Below are positions 1 to 10,869 of a DNA stretch of 64,000 nucleotides, in pieces. Below the pieces are notes generated by a model. It had not been told where the DNA came from. It saw nothing but the letters and a program-made list of their open reading frames with translations, and ran no database searches. The stretch spans positions 144,872 through 208,871 of the forward strand of contig NTMA01000072.1 of the NCBI GenBank assembly GCA_002917075.1. Direction: 5' to 3'. Position 1 is the first letter of the stretch. Every line of letters starts with the position of its first letter. A program made the translations under genes and the position numbers. The stretch is from Hawksworthiomyces lignivorus (lineage: Eukaryota; Ascomycota; Sordariomycetes; Ophiostomatales; Ophiostomataceae).

Positions 1-2
1 TG

Positions 3-2333
3 CTCGAAGAGTCACCTAATATTGTAGTGGCCGATGAAGCGCACATTCTCAAGAACCCGCAATCCAAGGTCCATGAGGCTACGGCACACTTTTCGACAAC
101 TGCACGAATCGCCATGACGGGCTCTCCATTGGCCAATTCTGTGGAAGAATACCACTCCATGATCAACTGGGTGGCGCCGAACTACCTGGCTGACCACCGT
201 GAGTTCGTCGGCGTATATGCCAATCCCATCAAGGAAGGCTTCTATAAAGATAGTATTCCCTCTAAGAGACGACATGCAATCAAGATGCTCAAGGTCTTGA
301 AGGATACGGTCGCGCCAAGGATCCACAGAGCCACCGTAGCTACACTCAGAGGGGAGTTACCGCCGAAGAAAGAATTTATTCTCTACCTGCGGCTCACGCA
401 ACTCCAACTGCAAGTATACAGAATCTTCCTCGGCAAATTGAAGAATTCGAATTCTATCATGGGTGAAATTGGATCGAACGTGCAGCTCTGGAATCTGCTT
501 TTTAATTTGACTTTGCTCTTGGCGCATCCCAAAGTTTTTCAGATGCGGCTGCATGAAATGAAGGCGGCCCGAAATACGCAACAAGAGGACTCGCGACTGT
601 CGGCGCCGAGCAGTCGCAGTGGTATTTTGCCTCGGCAAGTAGTGGGCGAATTACTGGCATCCATGAACCAGCGGGATATTGATAACTTGCAGTTCTCATC
701 GAAGATTATGGTGCTTATGGGCATCCTAGACGAAGCACGGCGCATCGGTGACAAGGTTCTCATCTTTTCTCAAAGCAGGCTTGTCTTAGACTACCTAGAA
801 GAAGTGTTCCGACAGCAGAAGCGCTGCTTTTCTCGACTGGACGGAGACACGATTGTCAGCAAGAGGCAAGCTATGGTTAAAGATTTCAACACCGGCGATG
901 ACGAGATTTATCTGATCTCAACTACGGCTGGTGGAGTAGGCCTGAACATCCAAGGAGCAAACCGCGTTGTGATCTTTGATTTCAAGTGGAACCCGACTCA
1001 TGAACAGCAAGCTATCGGCCGTGCATTTCGGATCGGTCAGACAAAGCCAGTTTTCGTGTACTGGTTGATTACTGGTGGCACTTTCGAGACGGTGCTGCAC
1101 GGCCAGGCCGTATTCAAGACCCAGCTGGCATCACGCGTGGTCGACAAAAAGAATCCATCGGCCTGGGCGGAGCAAATGCGAAACTACACGGCAGACCCCC
1201 ACGTTATGGCTCATGATGAATCTGGATTGGCCAAATTCTCAGGCAGAGATGCAGTTTTAGATGCGCTTTTGCAGGACAGTATCTTGCAGGATTGCATCTG
1301 CAAGATTGTGTCAACTGATACGTTCGAGGAAGAGGAGCCGGAGGATACGCTTTCTGCGCAAGAGCTTCGGGAAGCAGCCAGCATGGTTTCAGAGAATCAG
1401 ATGCGGCTGAGAAATCCACACGAGTCATCAGGAGGGCCGCCATCAGACTCAGAACGCATACAGGTAGATGGCACCGGCCTCCCCTCAGCAGCAGCAGTCT
1501 TCCCTACCATTCCTGTCGCAGACAATATTCCACATATGAACCACTTGCCTCTTGCATCATCAACGCCTATCAGTATTCTGCAGCAGACGACTGTGGCACA
1601 GCCCCCAGGCAATCAGGATGTTACGGCGAGTTCAGCTGCTCAGCCATCCCAATCGTCGGCTCTTCCTCTTTTGCCCATGCACATTCCTCTTCAAGGTCAT
1701 ACAAGCTCTGTGAATTTTAGCAGTCATGCTGCGACGACCGTGCCGATCACACTGAGAAACGCAGACAGTGGCCAGTCTGAGAGAGCTGGTCAGTCCGAAC
1801 AACCTGACCATCTCAATAATATGCAACCAATTGTCACTGGCTCTTTGACTGGCTCTCTAAAAGAATTTGAGCATGTACTACAAGACGTACTTGTTCGCGA
1901 TGCGATTCCGTCTCGGAAGAACATAAGCAGAGCATCAGCCATAGGGATGGCTCGTAAAGTAGCATCAGACATTCAGGCAAAGTTTAAGCAGTCCGGCGTG
2001 CCAGCCGCTGCACAATGGGCGCGACTTAGAAATCTGGTGTTCAAAGATGTCGTCTTTGCCGAAGCAGTTATAACCGGAACCATAGAGCCTGAAATCTTGG
2101 CGAACATGACCATTGCCGAAGAAGAAACGATCGTGGCCGAACTACATGCTGAAACGGTAGGAGAGCAGCAGCATATGAATCAACGAAGTGAAGTATTCGG
2201 TGACAAGCTGGGCATTGTGCACACTAGCATCATTAGCGACAATGATAATGCGGTCCGAGATGGCGAACACATCAACACCATCCACGAGTCGCGACCTGCG
2301 ACACAGATCCATACTAAGGACCCAGATGTATGA
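3..2333 (+). CDS. SNF2-family (ATRX/ARIP4-like) chromatin-remodelling ATPase, 5' truncated by window edge
   Basis: The frame is open from the first bases of the window, so the start lies upstream. It enters just before helicase motif II (DEAH, about base 33) and runs through the second RecA lobe: the TTAGGVGLN block near base 920, and the QAIGRAFRIGQ motif VI near 1010. This is the ATP-dependent DNA translocase core of SNF2 proteins, which move or evict nucleosomes or DNA-bound proteins in the nucleus. The LPPKKEF...LQLQVY segment after motif III resembles ATRX/ARIP4-type enzymes more than Swi2 itself, but the subfamily is an inference. After the helicase core (about base 1170) comes a low-complexity Ser/Pro/Gln tail, then a helical segment around 1850-2150. 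The contiguous frame stops at 2331-2333. A GTATGA donor at 2328 is in phase with downstream coding-like sequence, so the protein may continue (see 2632-3051). Confidence 0.9.
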   Translation, partial: LEESPNIVVADEAHILKNPQSKVHEATAHFSTTARIAMTGSPLANSVEEYHSMINWVAPNYLADHREFVGVYANPIKEGFYKDSIPSKRRHAIKMLKVLKDTVAPRIHRATVATLRGELPPKKEFILYLRLTQLQLQVYRIFLGKLKNSNSIMGEIGSNVQLWNLLFNLTLLLAHPKVFQMRLHEMKAARNTQQEDSRLSAPSSRSGILPRQVVGELLASMNQRDIDNLQFSSKIMVLMGILDEARRIGDKVLIFSQSRLVLDYLEEVFRQQKRCFSRLDGDTIVSKRQAMVKDFNTGDDEIYLISTTAGGVGLNIQGANRVVIFDFKWNPTHEQQAIGRAFRIGQTKPVFVYWLITGGTFETVLHGQAVFKTQLASRVVDKKNPSAWAEQMRNYTADPHVMAHDESGLAKFSGRDAVLDALLQDSILQDCICKIVSTDTFEEEEPEDTLSAQELREAASMVSENQMRLRNPHESSGGPPSDSERIQVDGTGLPSAAAVFPTIPVADNIPHMNHLPLASSTPISILQQTTVAQPPGNQDVTASSAAQPSQSSALPLLPMHIPLQGHTSSVNFSSHAATTVPITLRNADSGQSERAGQSEQPDHLNNMQPIVTGSLTGSLKEFEHVLQDVLVRDAIPSRKNISRASAIGMARKVASDIQAKFKQSGVPAAAQWARLRNLVFKDVVFAEAVITGTIEPEILANMTIAEEETIVAELHAETVGEQQHMNQRSEVFGDKLGIVHTSIISDNDNAVRDGEHINTIHESRPATQIHTKDPDV

Positions 2334-2631
2334 TTCCTTTAGTCCCAATCCCCTTTTTATATATCGTGAAAGCCTCAAAAAGCCTTATGGAAAGCTTTCT
2401 GGTGGCAGAATGAAAAAGCAATCTAGCTTTGACTTTTTTGCTATGTCTTTCTAGGAAGAGACATGGTGGAGAGTCGGAAAAGAAGCTATGGAGTTGTGCA
2501 CAAACAAAAACACAAGGAAGTCTCCTGTGTCCTCCACCCGCAAGAAGAGGAGGCGAATATAACACCAGGCACCAAAAATCAAACAGCCATGCTATCAAGA
2601 TCATGCAACTAACCACCAAATTTTTTTGCAG

Positions 2632-3051
2632 CATGTCGAAAAGCACCTTCGGAAGTCTCTGCACCAGAGACCGCAGCTACGGGCGGACGGCGGACGGGCA
2701 GCTCGAGATTTTGTAGCAATAGAGGAAGTCTTAAATCGTAGGAAGAAAAAGCAGACTTCGTCGATGCGGGCAAACCAACGGTCATCGCTGCCGGGGGCCG
2801 AACCAATTTCACCTTGGTCGTCTCAACCGCCGCGCCAGACTCCGCAAGAATTTTCGTCAAGAGGCCCACTTCCTACACCGCAGGCACAGTGGACTACATC
2901 GCAGGCAGAGCATCTTTCAAAACCAAAGAAGAAGTACAGAATTCTCTCGCCACCAGGCCATCGTCACATCAAGAGTGAGCCTACACGAGTTTCACCAGAC
3001 GCACAACAGCAGGCAGGTGGTGATATCAACAACCCATATGTTCTCGACTGA
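2632..3051 (+). CDS. Probable C-terminal exon of the SNF2-like gene (or separate small ORF)
   Basis: An open frame of 139 codons begins right after a strong 3' splice site (CTAAC branch point at about 2608-2613, T-tract, GCAG ending at 2631) and ends with TGA at 3049-3051. The product is basic, Ser/Pro-rich and looks coding, with a KKKYRILSPPGHRHIKSEP segment and an acidic end. It has no good ATG at its start, which argues for an internal or terminal exon. It can be joined in phase 0 to the upstream SNF2 frame at the donor at 2328. The join may be direct or through a small exon at 2455-2532 (reading EETWWRVGKEAMEL), but that exon would need a weak GTGTCC donor. No family is recognised. Which splice path is used cannot be decided from sequence. 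Confidence 0.45.
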   Translation, partial: HVEKHLRKSLHQRPQLRADGGRAARDFVAIEEVLNRRKKKQTSSMRANQRSSLPGAEPISPWSSQPPRQTPQEFSSRGPLPTPQAQWTTSQAEHLSKPKKKYRILSPPGHRHIKSEPTRVSPDAQQQAGGDINNPYVLD

Positions 3052-4612
3052 GCCAAAAAAAAAAAAAAAAATTTTTATGGCAGCCCATAGAAATTTTTTT
3101 TTGCTGTTAAACCGGATTTTTTTTTTATTTGATTTTCTTTTCTCTTTTTCCTGTTCTTTTTTCTGCGGCAGAAGTCACTTGATACCCTACTTTTAACGTT
3201 TATGATCTGGGAATTGTTTTAAATTTGGCGTTTAAGAGGAGGTAGAAGACTGATTTGATCTTCTTGCTCTTTTCTTCTCGCACGGATGGCCATACCGAAC
3301 AGATCAAAGAAAGCTAGCGAGAGAGATGAGGTTGTCGGAGGACCGAACGCATGTCCGTTTTAAGCATATGGGTGGCTCTTATTTGTTACAGGCTAGCGCG
3401 TCAGACTTTCTGCCATTGGGTGGTCAGGCTGAACAGGAACACAGCACAAGCAACGCTCGTTGGGAGAGTCATAACACGATATTTCGTAATAAGGAGTATA
3501 AGCAAATGGAATTTAACATGCAAGATCGGGATCTCTACACAGTTAGATAGTCCAATCAACAGTGAGCTAAACCAAATGACCACTAGTTCTGTTCTTTCGG
3601 GACCCCGGACCCCCATCTGTTCATCTACTCGTATTCCCAACTGTTTTTAACCCTTCTGACCCGCCGCACACACTCACACACACCACACCTGCATACAAGC
3701 AGACACGAAATCAAGCCGTGCGGGGAATTGGCCGGTGATTGGCTCGGGGTTGGCTGAGTCGTTCTTTTCCTGCAGCGCAAATCTTGACACATGTGGGCTC
3801 TCCGAATCCCGAGAGCACAGCTGAAAAAGAAAAAAAGACACCTATTTTAACCTATTAAGGACTTAAAAGTAAACGGCCGGGAACATGCTCCGACTAAAGG
3901 AACACCTAGAACCTTCCGAGGCATGACAGTCACTCCCGAACGCAACGCCCACAAATCCCAATTGAATTGAACCCAACTGGTAAAAGTTACTTTTGAAATG
4001 AAAGCGACTGTGGACAAAGGAATAAAGTTTAAGAAATAAAACAGAAAAGTGGGAGAGATCTGAAGCAATTGCTAGGCGACATCGGCGGAGCATCGACCAG
4101 CAGTGGACTGATTTCGGTCTCTGGATAGCGACTACATATTTTTATTTTTATTTTTTATTTTTTGAAAAAGAAAAGAAAGAAACTTGCTTTGTTCTTTACC
4201 GGCTCCCGTGTTTTGCTTTTACTGCGCGAGCGTTTAATAATAATTAATACAGATAGAGAGAGAGAGAGAGGATCATAGGATAACCCTTGGAAAATAACAG
4301 GCAAACCAAAAACCACACTAGAGAGTCATCCCCCTCTTTTTTTTTTCTCGCGCTTCGGTTTCTTTTGTCCTAATTTTCATTAGTTCGTACGTTTTCTTTT
4401 CTGGTACTAATTCGGGTGTCCTTTCTATAATTTGCCACTGCACACCTACTACTTGTTACTCACAACTTTCTTGTCTTCGTCTTTTCCCACGAAACATCAA
4501 TTCATTAGTAAAAATCGTATTTTTGTTCTTGTTTGTTGGTATTTTGTGTCGTATCTCTATTATCTTCAATTCTATTTATTTTGCTTGATCTTGAACCCCG
4601 CCATCACCAACC
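3052..4612. other. Intergenic: SNF2 3' region and hemA upstream region
   Basis: No convincing gene. It holds A/T homopolymer runs at 3056-3071, 3095-3150 and 4138-4165, a GA microsatellite at about 4253-4270, an inverted CCAAT box (ATTGG) near 3737, and a T/C-rich stretch at 4330-4610 typical of a fungal leader on the coding strand of hemA. Short frames at 3326-3650 and 3847-4093 lack family resemblance and splice support. Confidence 0.6.
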
Positions 4613-5154
4613 ATGGACGCCGTTCTCCGCCAGTCCAAGGCCGTGTGCCCGTTCTTGAAGAAGGCGTCCCCGGCCACCCTCCGGGCTTTGTCGACGGCCA
4701 CTCGGTCCTCTGCTGCCGGCGAGGCAGCTGCTGCCGAGGCTGGTGCCATGACTGTCGTTGCTTCGTCGCCCTGCGGCGGCACCTTCTCCAAGCTGCAGCT
4801 GCTGGCCCACCGCTGCCCCGTCATGGGCAAGGCCATGGCCGTGCAGGCCGCCCGGGTTGGCACCAACCGCGTGGGCGCGTCCGCTGGCGGCATTGGCGTT
4901 CGCCGCGTGGCGGCCTCGCTGTCGGTAGCCTTCTCGACGTCCGCCAGCCCGGCTGCCACGAGCGGCGCCGCCGCGGCCCACCACGGCCTGCACCGTACTG
5001 CCGGCCGAGCAATCCGGGCCACGGCTACGACCACGACGACCGCTGCCCGCGCGGCCAAGCTGCATTCGAGCACCTCGAAAGAGGCCAGAGCCGTCGAAGG
5101 GTCTCTGTTCAACGAGAAGGGTGAGAATGCGTAACAGCGGTTGCAGCCGCGCAT

Positions 5155-5188
<34 letters not shown>

Positions 5189-6754
5189 GCTAGTCCCTGT
5201 TGCTAACAGACGCAAAGAAGTCCACATTCCCACTGGCGTGCCTGATGCGGCCAAGGTCCCCAAGGCGGCCAAGGCAGCCGGCAAGACGGCTGCGGCCAAC
5301 ACCACGGCGGCACCGGCCATGATGCAGACAAAGTTTGACTACGAGGGCTTCTACGAGACGGAGCTGGACAAGAAGCACAAGGACAAGTCGTACCGCTACT
5401 TTAACAACATCAACCGCATGGCCAAGGCGTTCCCGCGCGCGCACATGGCGGAGAAGGAGGACCAGGTGACGGTGTGGTGCGCCAACGACTACCTGGGGAT
5501 GGGCAGCAACCCGGAGGTGCTGCGGACAATGCATGAGACGCTGGACGAGTACGGGGCGGGCGCGGGCGGGACGCGCAACATCTCGGGCCACAACCAGCAC
5601 GCGGTGGGGCTGGAGCAGACGATCGCGCAGCTGCACGCCAAGGAGGCGGCGTTGGTGTTCAGCTCGTGCTACGTGGCCAACGACGCGACGCTGGCGACGC
5701 TGGGCAGCAAGATGCCGGGCTGCGTGATCCTGTCGGACAGCCTGAACCACGCGTCGATGATCCAGGGCATCCGGCACTCGGGCACGGAGAAGATTGTGTT
5801 CCGGCACAACGACGTGGCGGACCTAGAGGAGAAGCTAGCTAGCCTGCCGCTCAACGTGCCCAAGATCATCGCGTTCGAGTCCGTGTACAGCATGTGCGGC
5901 TCGATCGGCCCGATCGAGGCCATCTGCGACCTGGCCGAGAAGTACGGCGCGCTGACCTTTTTGGACGAGGTGCACGCCGTCGGCATGTACGGCCCGCACG
6001 GCGCGGGCGTGGCCGAGCACCTGGACTTTGAGGCGCACGCGGCCGGCCGGCCGCAGGGCACGCTGATGGACCGCATCGACATCATCACGGGCACGCTGGG
6101 CAAGGCGTACGGCTGCGTCGGCGGCTACATTGCGGGCAGCACGCGCCTGGTCGACATGATCCGGTCGCTGGCGCCGGGCTTCATCTTCACGACGTCGCTG
6201 CCGCCCGCCACCATGGCCGGCGCGCGCGCCGCCATCGACTACCAGATGCGCTACGACGGCGACCGCCGCCTGCAGCAGCTGCACACGCGCGCCGTCAAGG
6301 AGTCGCTGGCCGCCGCCGACGTGCCCGTCATTCCCAACCCCTCCCACATCATCCCCATCCTCGTCGGCGACGCCGAGCTGGCCAAGCGCGCCTCCGACAT
6401 GCTACTGCGCGACCACCAGATCTACGTCCAGTCCATCAACTACCCCACCGTCCCCGTCGGCCAGGAGCGCCTGCGCATCACCCCGACCCCGGGCCACGTC
6501 CGCGCCTACCGCGACCGCCTCGTCCACGCCGTCGACGCCATCTGGTCCGAGCTCGGCATCCGCCGCACCTCTGACTGGGCCCGCGCCGTTCCCGGCGGCT
6601 TCCTCGGCGTCGGCGCCCCGCCCGCCGCCGAGGACACCCCGCTCTGGACCGAGGAGCAGCTCGGCATCGCCGACGCCGTGCGCGCCCTCCGCGAGCAGCA
6701 GAAGACCAAGGGCGGCGCTGCCGCCGCGGGCCTGACTGAGCTGCTCCTCGAGCA

Positions 6755-6785
<31 letters not shown>

Positions 6786-6818
6786 GCCAGCGCGGGCTCC
6801 GCGTCTGCGACTGCCTAA
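4613..6818 (+). CDS. hemA: 5-aminolevulinate synthase, mitochondrial
   Basis: Condenses glycine and succinyl-CoA to 5-aminolevulinate, the first step of heme synthesis in the mitochondrial matrix. Modelled as two exons, 4613-5120 and 5194-6818, giving 710 residues. The 73-bp intron has a GTGAGA donor and a CTAG acceptor. The N-terminal ~200 residues are an Ala/Thr/Ser/Arg-rich presequence with Cys-Pro heme-regulatory motifs at C12-P13 (VCPFLKK) and C68-P69 (RCPVMGK), which in this family mediate heme feedback on import. The catalytic core starts at [21 protein letters not shown]. The PLP lysine is K473 in GTLGKAYG, and the glycine-rich ANDYLGMG and [12 protein letters not shown] blocks are intact. 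The protein is longer than typical fungal enzymes (about 640) because of the long leader and a Gln-rich C-terminal tail (nine CAG codons). A 32-nt T tract fills the intron's 3' half. Confidence 0.96.
5156..5187 (+). repeat. 32-nt poly-T tract inside hemA intron
   Basis: Uninterrupted T run just upstream of the GGCTAG acceptor of the hemA intron. It would act as the polypyrimidine tract and is likely length-variable between isolates or mis-sized in assemblies. Confidence 0.9.
6759..6785 (+). repeat. (CAG)9 coding microsatellite in hemA
   Basis: Nine consecutive CAG codons encode polyglutamine near the ALAS C-terminus, outside the conserved catalytic core. Confidence 0.9.
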
Positions 6819-7958
6819 CACCAGACGCTCGAAACAAAAAAAGAACAAAGACAAAAGTGCATTTTGGATCTGTCTGAGCCGATTGTATCCGCTGGCACCC
6901 CTTCTTGGGCGACCTTGCTTGGATTGCTCTACAAAACTTTTATCATTCATCTCGCGCAAGTCTTTTGAAAAGTGCCTCTGGGCCATCGTCGATATGGTTT
7001 TTCGAGATGTGGCCATGCCTTTTCCACTTGTCCGCCCTATTTTTCAAGATCAATTTTTTCTTTTTGCTTTCGAAGTCAGGTAGTCGCTCCGACCCTAACC
7101 AATACAAACATTAGTAGCACATTTTGTGCTACATACATGCTACACATTCAATTTGTTCCAATAGCTTGACCAGGTGCAATTGTGTAGAAAGGAATGTGAC
7201 TGTGATACATGGGGCTTGTGGACCTGTCCTTTCTGTAAATCGGTATCAAAAGCCACATTCGCAGTTCTTCACGTGATATTACATGTGACAATATTCCTAT
7301 TTTAGTTCAGCAATTTACGCCAATCAGCCACTTGGCCAAGCCAGATAGGCGAGAGCGAGTTCAAATTTAAAAAGGCAAAAGAAAATTGTTAAGGAACGGA
7401 GACGGAGTCAGCGGAACGTCTGAAATTCCTCCGTCTCCGTCGGAGCCTTACTTTGCATCCACTGCCAGCACAACCCATGCACGTACTCTCGCCTAATGGA
7501 TGGCCCCTTGCCCTGACTTCGCTTGGGTTCTTTCTCTGCAACAGAGATAGTCAGGGAGACAGATCTCCTGTCTGGTAAATGGAAGATTCGTAATTGCTCT
7601 CCTAATTGGAAAAAAAAATGAGTCGTCTAAAGCTGTAGCCTTGGAGAATGACATCAGACTAAGAACAGATTTTCTCTGATCTGCTGTGCTGCAGCTCGTG
7701 CTCCTTCTTTGTGCTTCTTACAACCACATTATCTTACTTCCCACTTCTCCTTCAACTCTCATAGTCTTCCTGCTCCACAAGATCACTTGAGATACTGTTG
7801 TTTCGGTTTACCTCGCTGCACAAGGCTGAACTTACCAAGTCTATTAACGTAAAGAGGATGCAGAATCCTCAAGACACACGCTTAAACACTTACACCTCTT
7901 ACACTTACACCTAGATAACCAACACAACACACCAACACACAAACTGACCCATTGAGAT
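6819..7958. other. Intergenic: hemA 3' region and Zn2Cys6 regulator promoter
   Basis: No gene seen. The 3' flank of hemA is A/T-rich. A CCAAT box lies at about 7319, followed by the inverted repeat at 7396-7440. A C/A-rich leader (7870-7950) precedes the regulator's ATG. Confidence 0.6.
7396..7440. promoter_or_regulatory. Perfect 12-bp inverted repeat with CGG triplets, candidate operator
   Basis: Arm ACGGAGACGGAG (7396-7407) and its exact reverse complement (7429-7440) are separated by 21 nt. Each arm carries two CGG (or CCG) triplets three bases apart, the kind of half-site bound by Zn2Cys6 dimers. It lies about 520 bp upstream of a Zn2Cys6 regulator ATG, so autoregulation is possible but inferred. 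Confidence 0.55.
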
Positions 7959-10869
7959 ATGCTTGAGACCAACAAAAACAAAGGCCCCCGCGCCTGCAAT
8001 ACATGCGCCAAAGCAAAGAGCCGCTGCGTGCCAAGTCCGGTGGCTGACATCTGCGAGAGGTAATTGCTCTCTCCCTCTCCCTCTTCTCGCTGTTCTTTAG
8101 CTTTTCCACTGCATCAATTGCTCTAAACGTATAAAACTTGCTTCCTAACTGTCCCAAGATGTCACCGCTTGAACAAGCCATGCGGCTCACAGACTCCTGC
8201 CCCACCGCGGCGGCGGCGAGCCGATCTTGGAGGAGGAGCAGGGGCGGGGCCGAGCTCGTCTGGTGTCCAGGGGAACGGCCAATCCAAGCATCACAAGACG
8301 GGATCCAAGCCGACGCGCGTCTCCGAGCTCGAACGCCGGCTGGAGGACTTGACGTCACGCCTGGACTCGGTGAGCCGGCAGCAGCAGCAGCTACCTCACC
8401 CCCACCCTCCTCCATACCCAGATCAAACTGACCCCAATCGGCGCACCACGCCAATTGACGTCTTCCGGCACAGAGCTCACTGGGGCTACATGTATCCAGC
8501 GCGCCACATCTTTCCAGCTGAGGACTATCCTGCGCCGGCGCAGGATTCAGCTGTTGGCGCCCAGGATGCTGGTGTAAATGCAGCATCAGCGCCAGCGCCG
8601 CCGACGGCACCCGCGCCAGTGTCCCGCCAAACGTCCATCTCTAACGTCATCTCGCCGCCTGTCACGGTAGCTTCGCCCGCCTCCAACAACAGTGGCAGTA
8701 CCAGCGGCAACAGCAATACAAACAGCATCTCGGATGTGTCATCCACATCCACGGCACCTGTGTCAAGGGCGCCCGCGTCAGGTATCGATATGAAGACTGA
8801 CGACATGCCGGCCTGCGCCATGTTTCCGCCGTTCCCCTTCACCCGCGACCGGCCCTCTCCCCAGGACCCAAAGAGCTCCTCTCAAAGCAGTGGGAGCAGC
8901 AGCGTCATCTGCAGCCGTGCGGTCCCATTCTCCATGAACACCCCTGCCGCTACACCTCCTGTGCCTGCTGTGCCTTCGCAGATCGCCACATCTGCCTTCT
9001 CCTCCGACAATGGCATTTGGCCCGAGGCCGATGAGGCGGAGATTCTACTCAATGAATACCGCAACTATGCCATGCCCCTCTTCCCGTTTGTCGATATCCC
9101 TGCCCACATCTCCTCCAACCGGCTGCGCGCCTCCCGGCCCTATGTCTGGAAAGCAATGATTATGATGGCGTGCCACCTCGATGGGAACCGGCAGATTCGG
9201 ATGGGCAACAAACTTCTAGGTGAAATCTCTAACGCCGCATTCCTGCAGCCGCGGCGCAACTTCGACTTACTTCAGTCGCTCTTGCTCGTTATGGCTTGGT
9301 ACGTCCTCTGTCCACCTTCCTCCTCGTCTCACCTCCACCCGCGTTTGTTCTTCTTCCGTAAGAGCCTCACTAACTGTCTCAGGTATCATTACAACATCAA
9401 CAGCTACCAGCTGACCAACTACCTGTTCTTGGCGCGCGCCATGTGTGTGACCCTTGGGCTCAGCGAACCCTCCGCTGCCTCCCTGACGACGCTGGAGTCC
9501 GAGTACTCATCTGAAACCCTAGAAAAGATGCGCACTTTCGCCGGCACCTTCTACTTGGTAACCCTGGCTAGTACTACTGGCAAGCGGCCCGATATGATGA
9601 TGAACACCGCTTATCTCGAGACCTGCTGCAATATCCTCGAGCGCCACCGGGAGCGCGCCTCGGACGTCTTCCTAGTCCAGCTTGTGCGCGTGCAGCAGCT
9701 GGGCCAGTCTATCTCTGCAGCGTTTCAGCTGCGCAACAACGGCGTCCAGATGGGGTTCCCGTCTGTCCGTCAACTAGTGCAGAGTTTGGAACAGCAGGTG
9801 GAAGCGTACAAAGCCCAAATACCCCTAGCGTATCAAGATCACCGTGAGTTGTCCTTTGTTCATGTCATTTTCTGCGGTTTTTGTTGTCCTTTATACCTTC
9901 CCAGCTAACATTGTGCCAGCCTCTCTAATGGCCCATATTCACATTTGCGAGATTCTCCTGTACGAGATTTGCCTCCAGGAGAACAGCGTCAATGGCAGCA
10001 ATCGGAGCCCGCCAGGCGAAGAACCCCTGTCTGAAGCCGATCGGCTTGAACTTCTGTGGGCCTGCTTGAACGCCACCAAGCAGTTCATGAACAACCGCTT
10101 CTCTGAGCCGGTTACCGATCAGCCGCGGTTCCTGTGTCTGACTTCATTCGACTTCATGTTCTCTTTCCTGACCTCCCTGAAGCTCATGACCGTCCAGACT
10201 CCGGGGTGGTCCCGCCGTCGCGTGCGAAAAGAGCTCCGCTTTGACGAGCTGGTCGACCGCCAGATCGACGACATGCGGATCCTGGCTGAGCGTCGGTCCA
10301 AGGGCGGCCACCTAGGCCCTACGAAGAAAGCGCAACCCCCAGGCCTCCTAGGCAACAGCAGCGGCAATCCCAGCGGTACAGACGGCAATGGTAACAGGAA
10401 CCACGTGGAGGGATCGGAGGAGACCAAACAGGACCCATTCGAGCGCTTGGCTCAGCGGTTGCTGGAGCTGAAGGCCATGATCGCCCGAGAACTCGACCGC
10501 TTACCAGCTTCTGAGGATGATGACGATATGATGGTCGACATCGGCAGCAGCGCCACCACGGCCGTAGCAACAGCCGAAACAACAGCAACCTCTCCCGTAG
10601 CAGCAGACGCGCCTACTCCGTTCTCCGCTATGCTAGCAGCGACCCATCCGGATCTTCCTTCATCGACCTCGGTAGCGGCTCCGCTGGATCCCAACGTTGT
10701 CATCGACGCCGAGCCAATCCTCAGCTTCGCCGATGTCACAATCGATTACATGCAGAACCTGGAACCCGCATTCTGGCCCGACCTACTCAACACATCTAGC
10801 TGGGAGCCGTACATGGACGTCAGCATGGGAACGCCGCCGCTGTTTGACTCGTGGAATTCGGGGGTGTAG
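7959..10869 (+). CDS. Zn(II)2Cys6 fungal transcription factor
   Basis: Four exons: 7959-8059, 8159-9298, 9383-9843 and 9920-10869, for 883 residues. The first splice restores a perfect binuclear zinc cluster near the N-terminus, C-x2-C-x6-C-x8-C-x2-C-x6-C, beginning CNTCAKAKSRC and ending CHRLNKPC. The intron splits the fourth-to-fifth cysteine linker (Arg codon). A basic linker and a short heptad helix (SELERRLEDLTSRLDSV) follow, the usual dimerisation element, then Ser/Pro/Ala-rich sequence. A fungal-specific middle homology region runs from about DEAEILLNEYRNYAMPLFPFVDIP to the third exon. The C-terminus is acidic and hydrophobic and suits an activation domain. Introns are 99, 84 and 76 bp; the second is a multiple of three with no stop. 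The regulon is unknown, and the neighbouring GH30 gene is a possible but unproven target. A member of the family with no recognised specific orthologue. Confidence 0.92.

Noticed and set aside
4576..6347. Long minus-strand frames opposite hemA (4576-5154, 4604-5320, 5190-5807, 5835-6347)
   Set aside because: They are antisense shadows of GC-rich hemA codons, with Arg/Ala-rich composition and no family.
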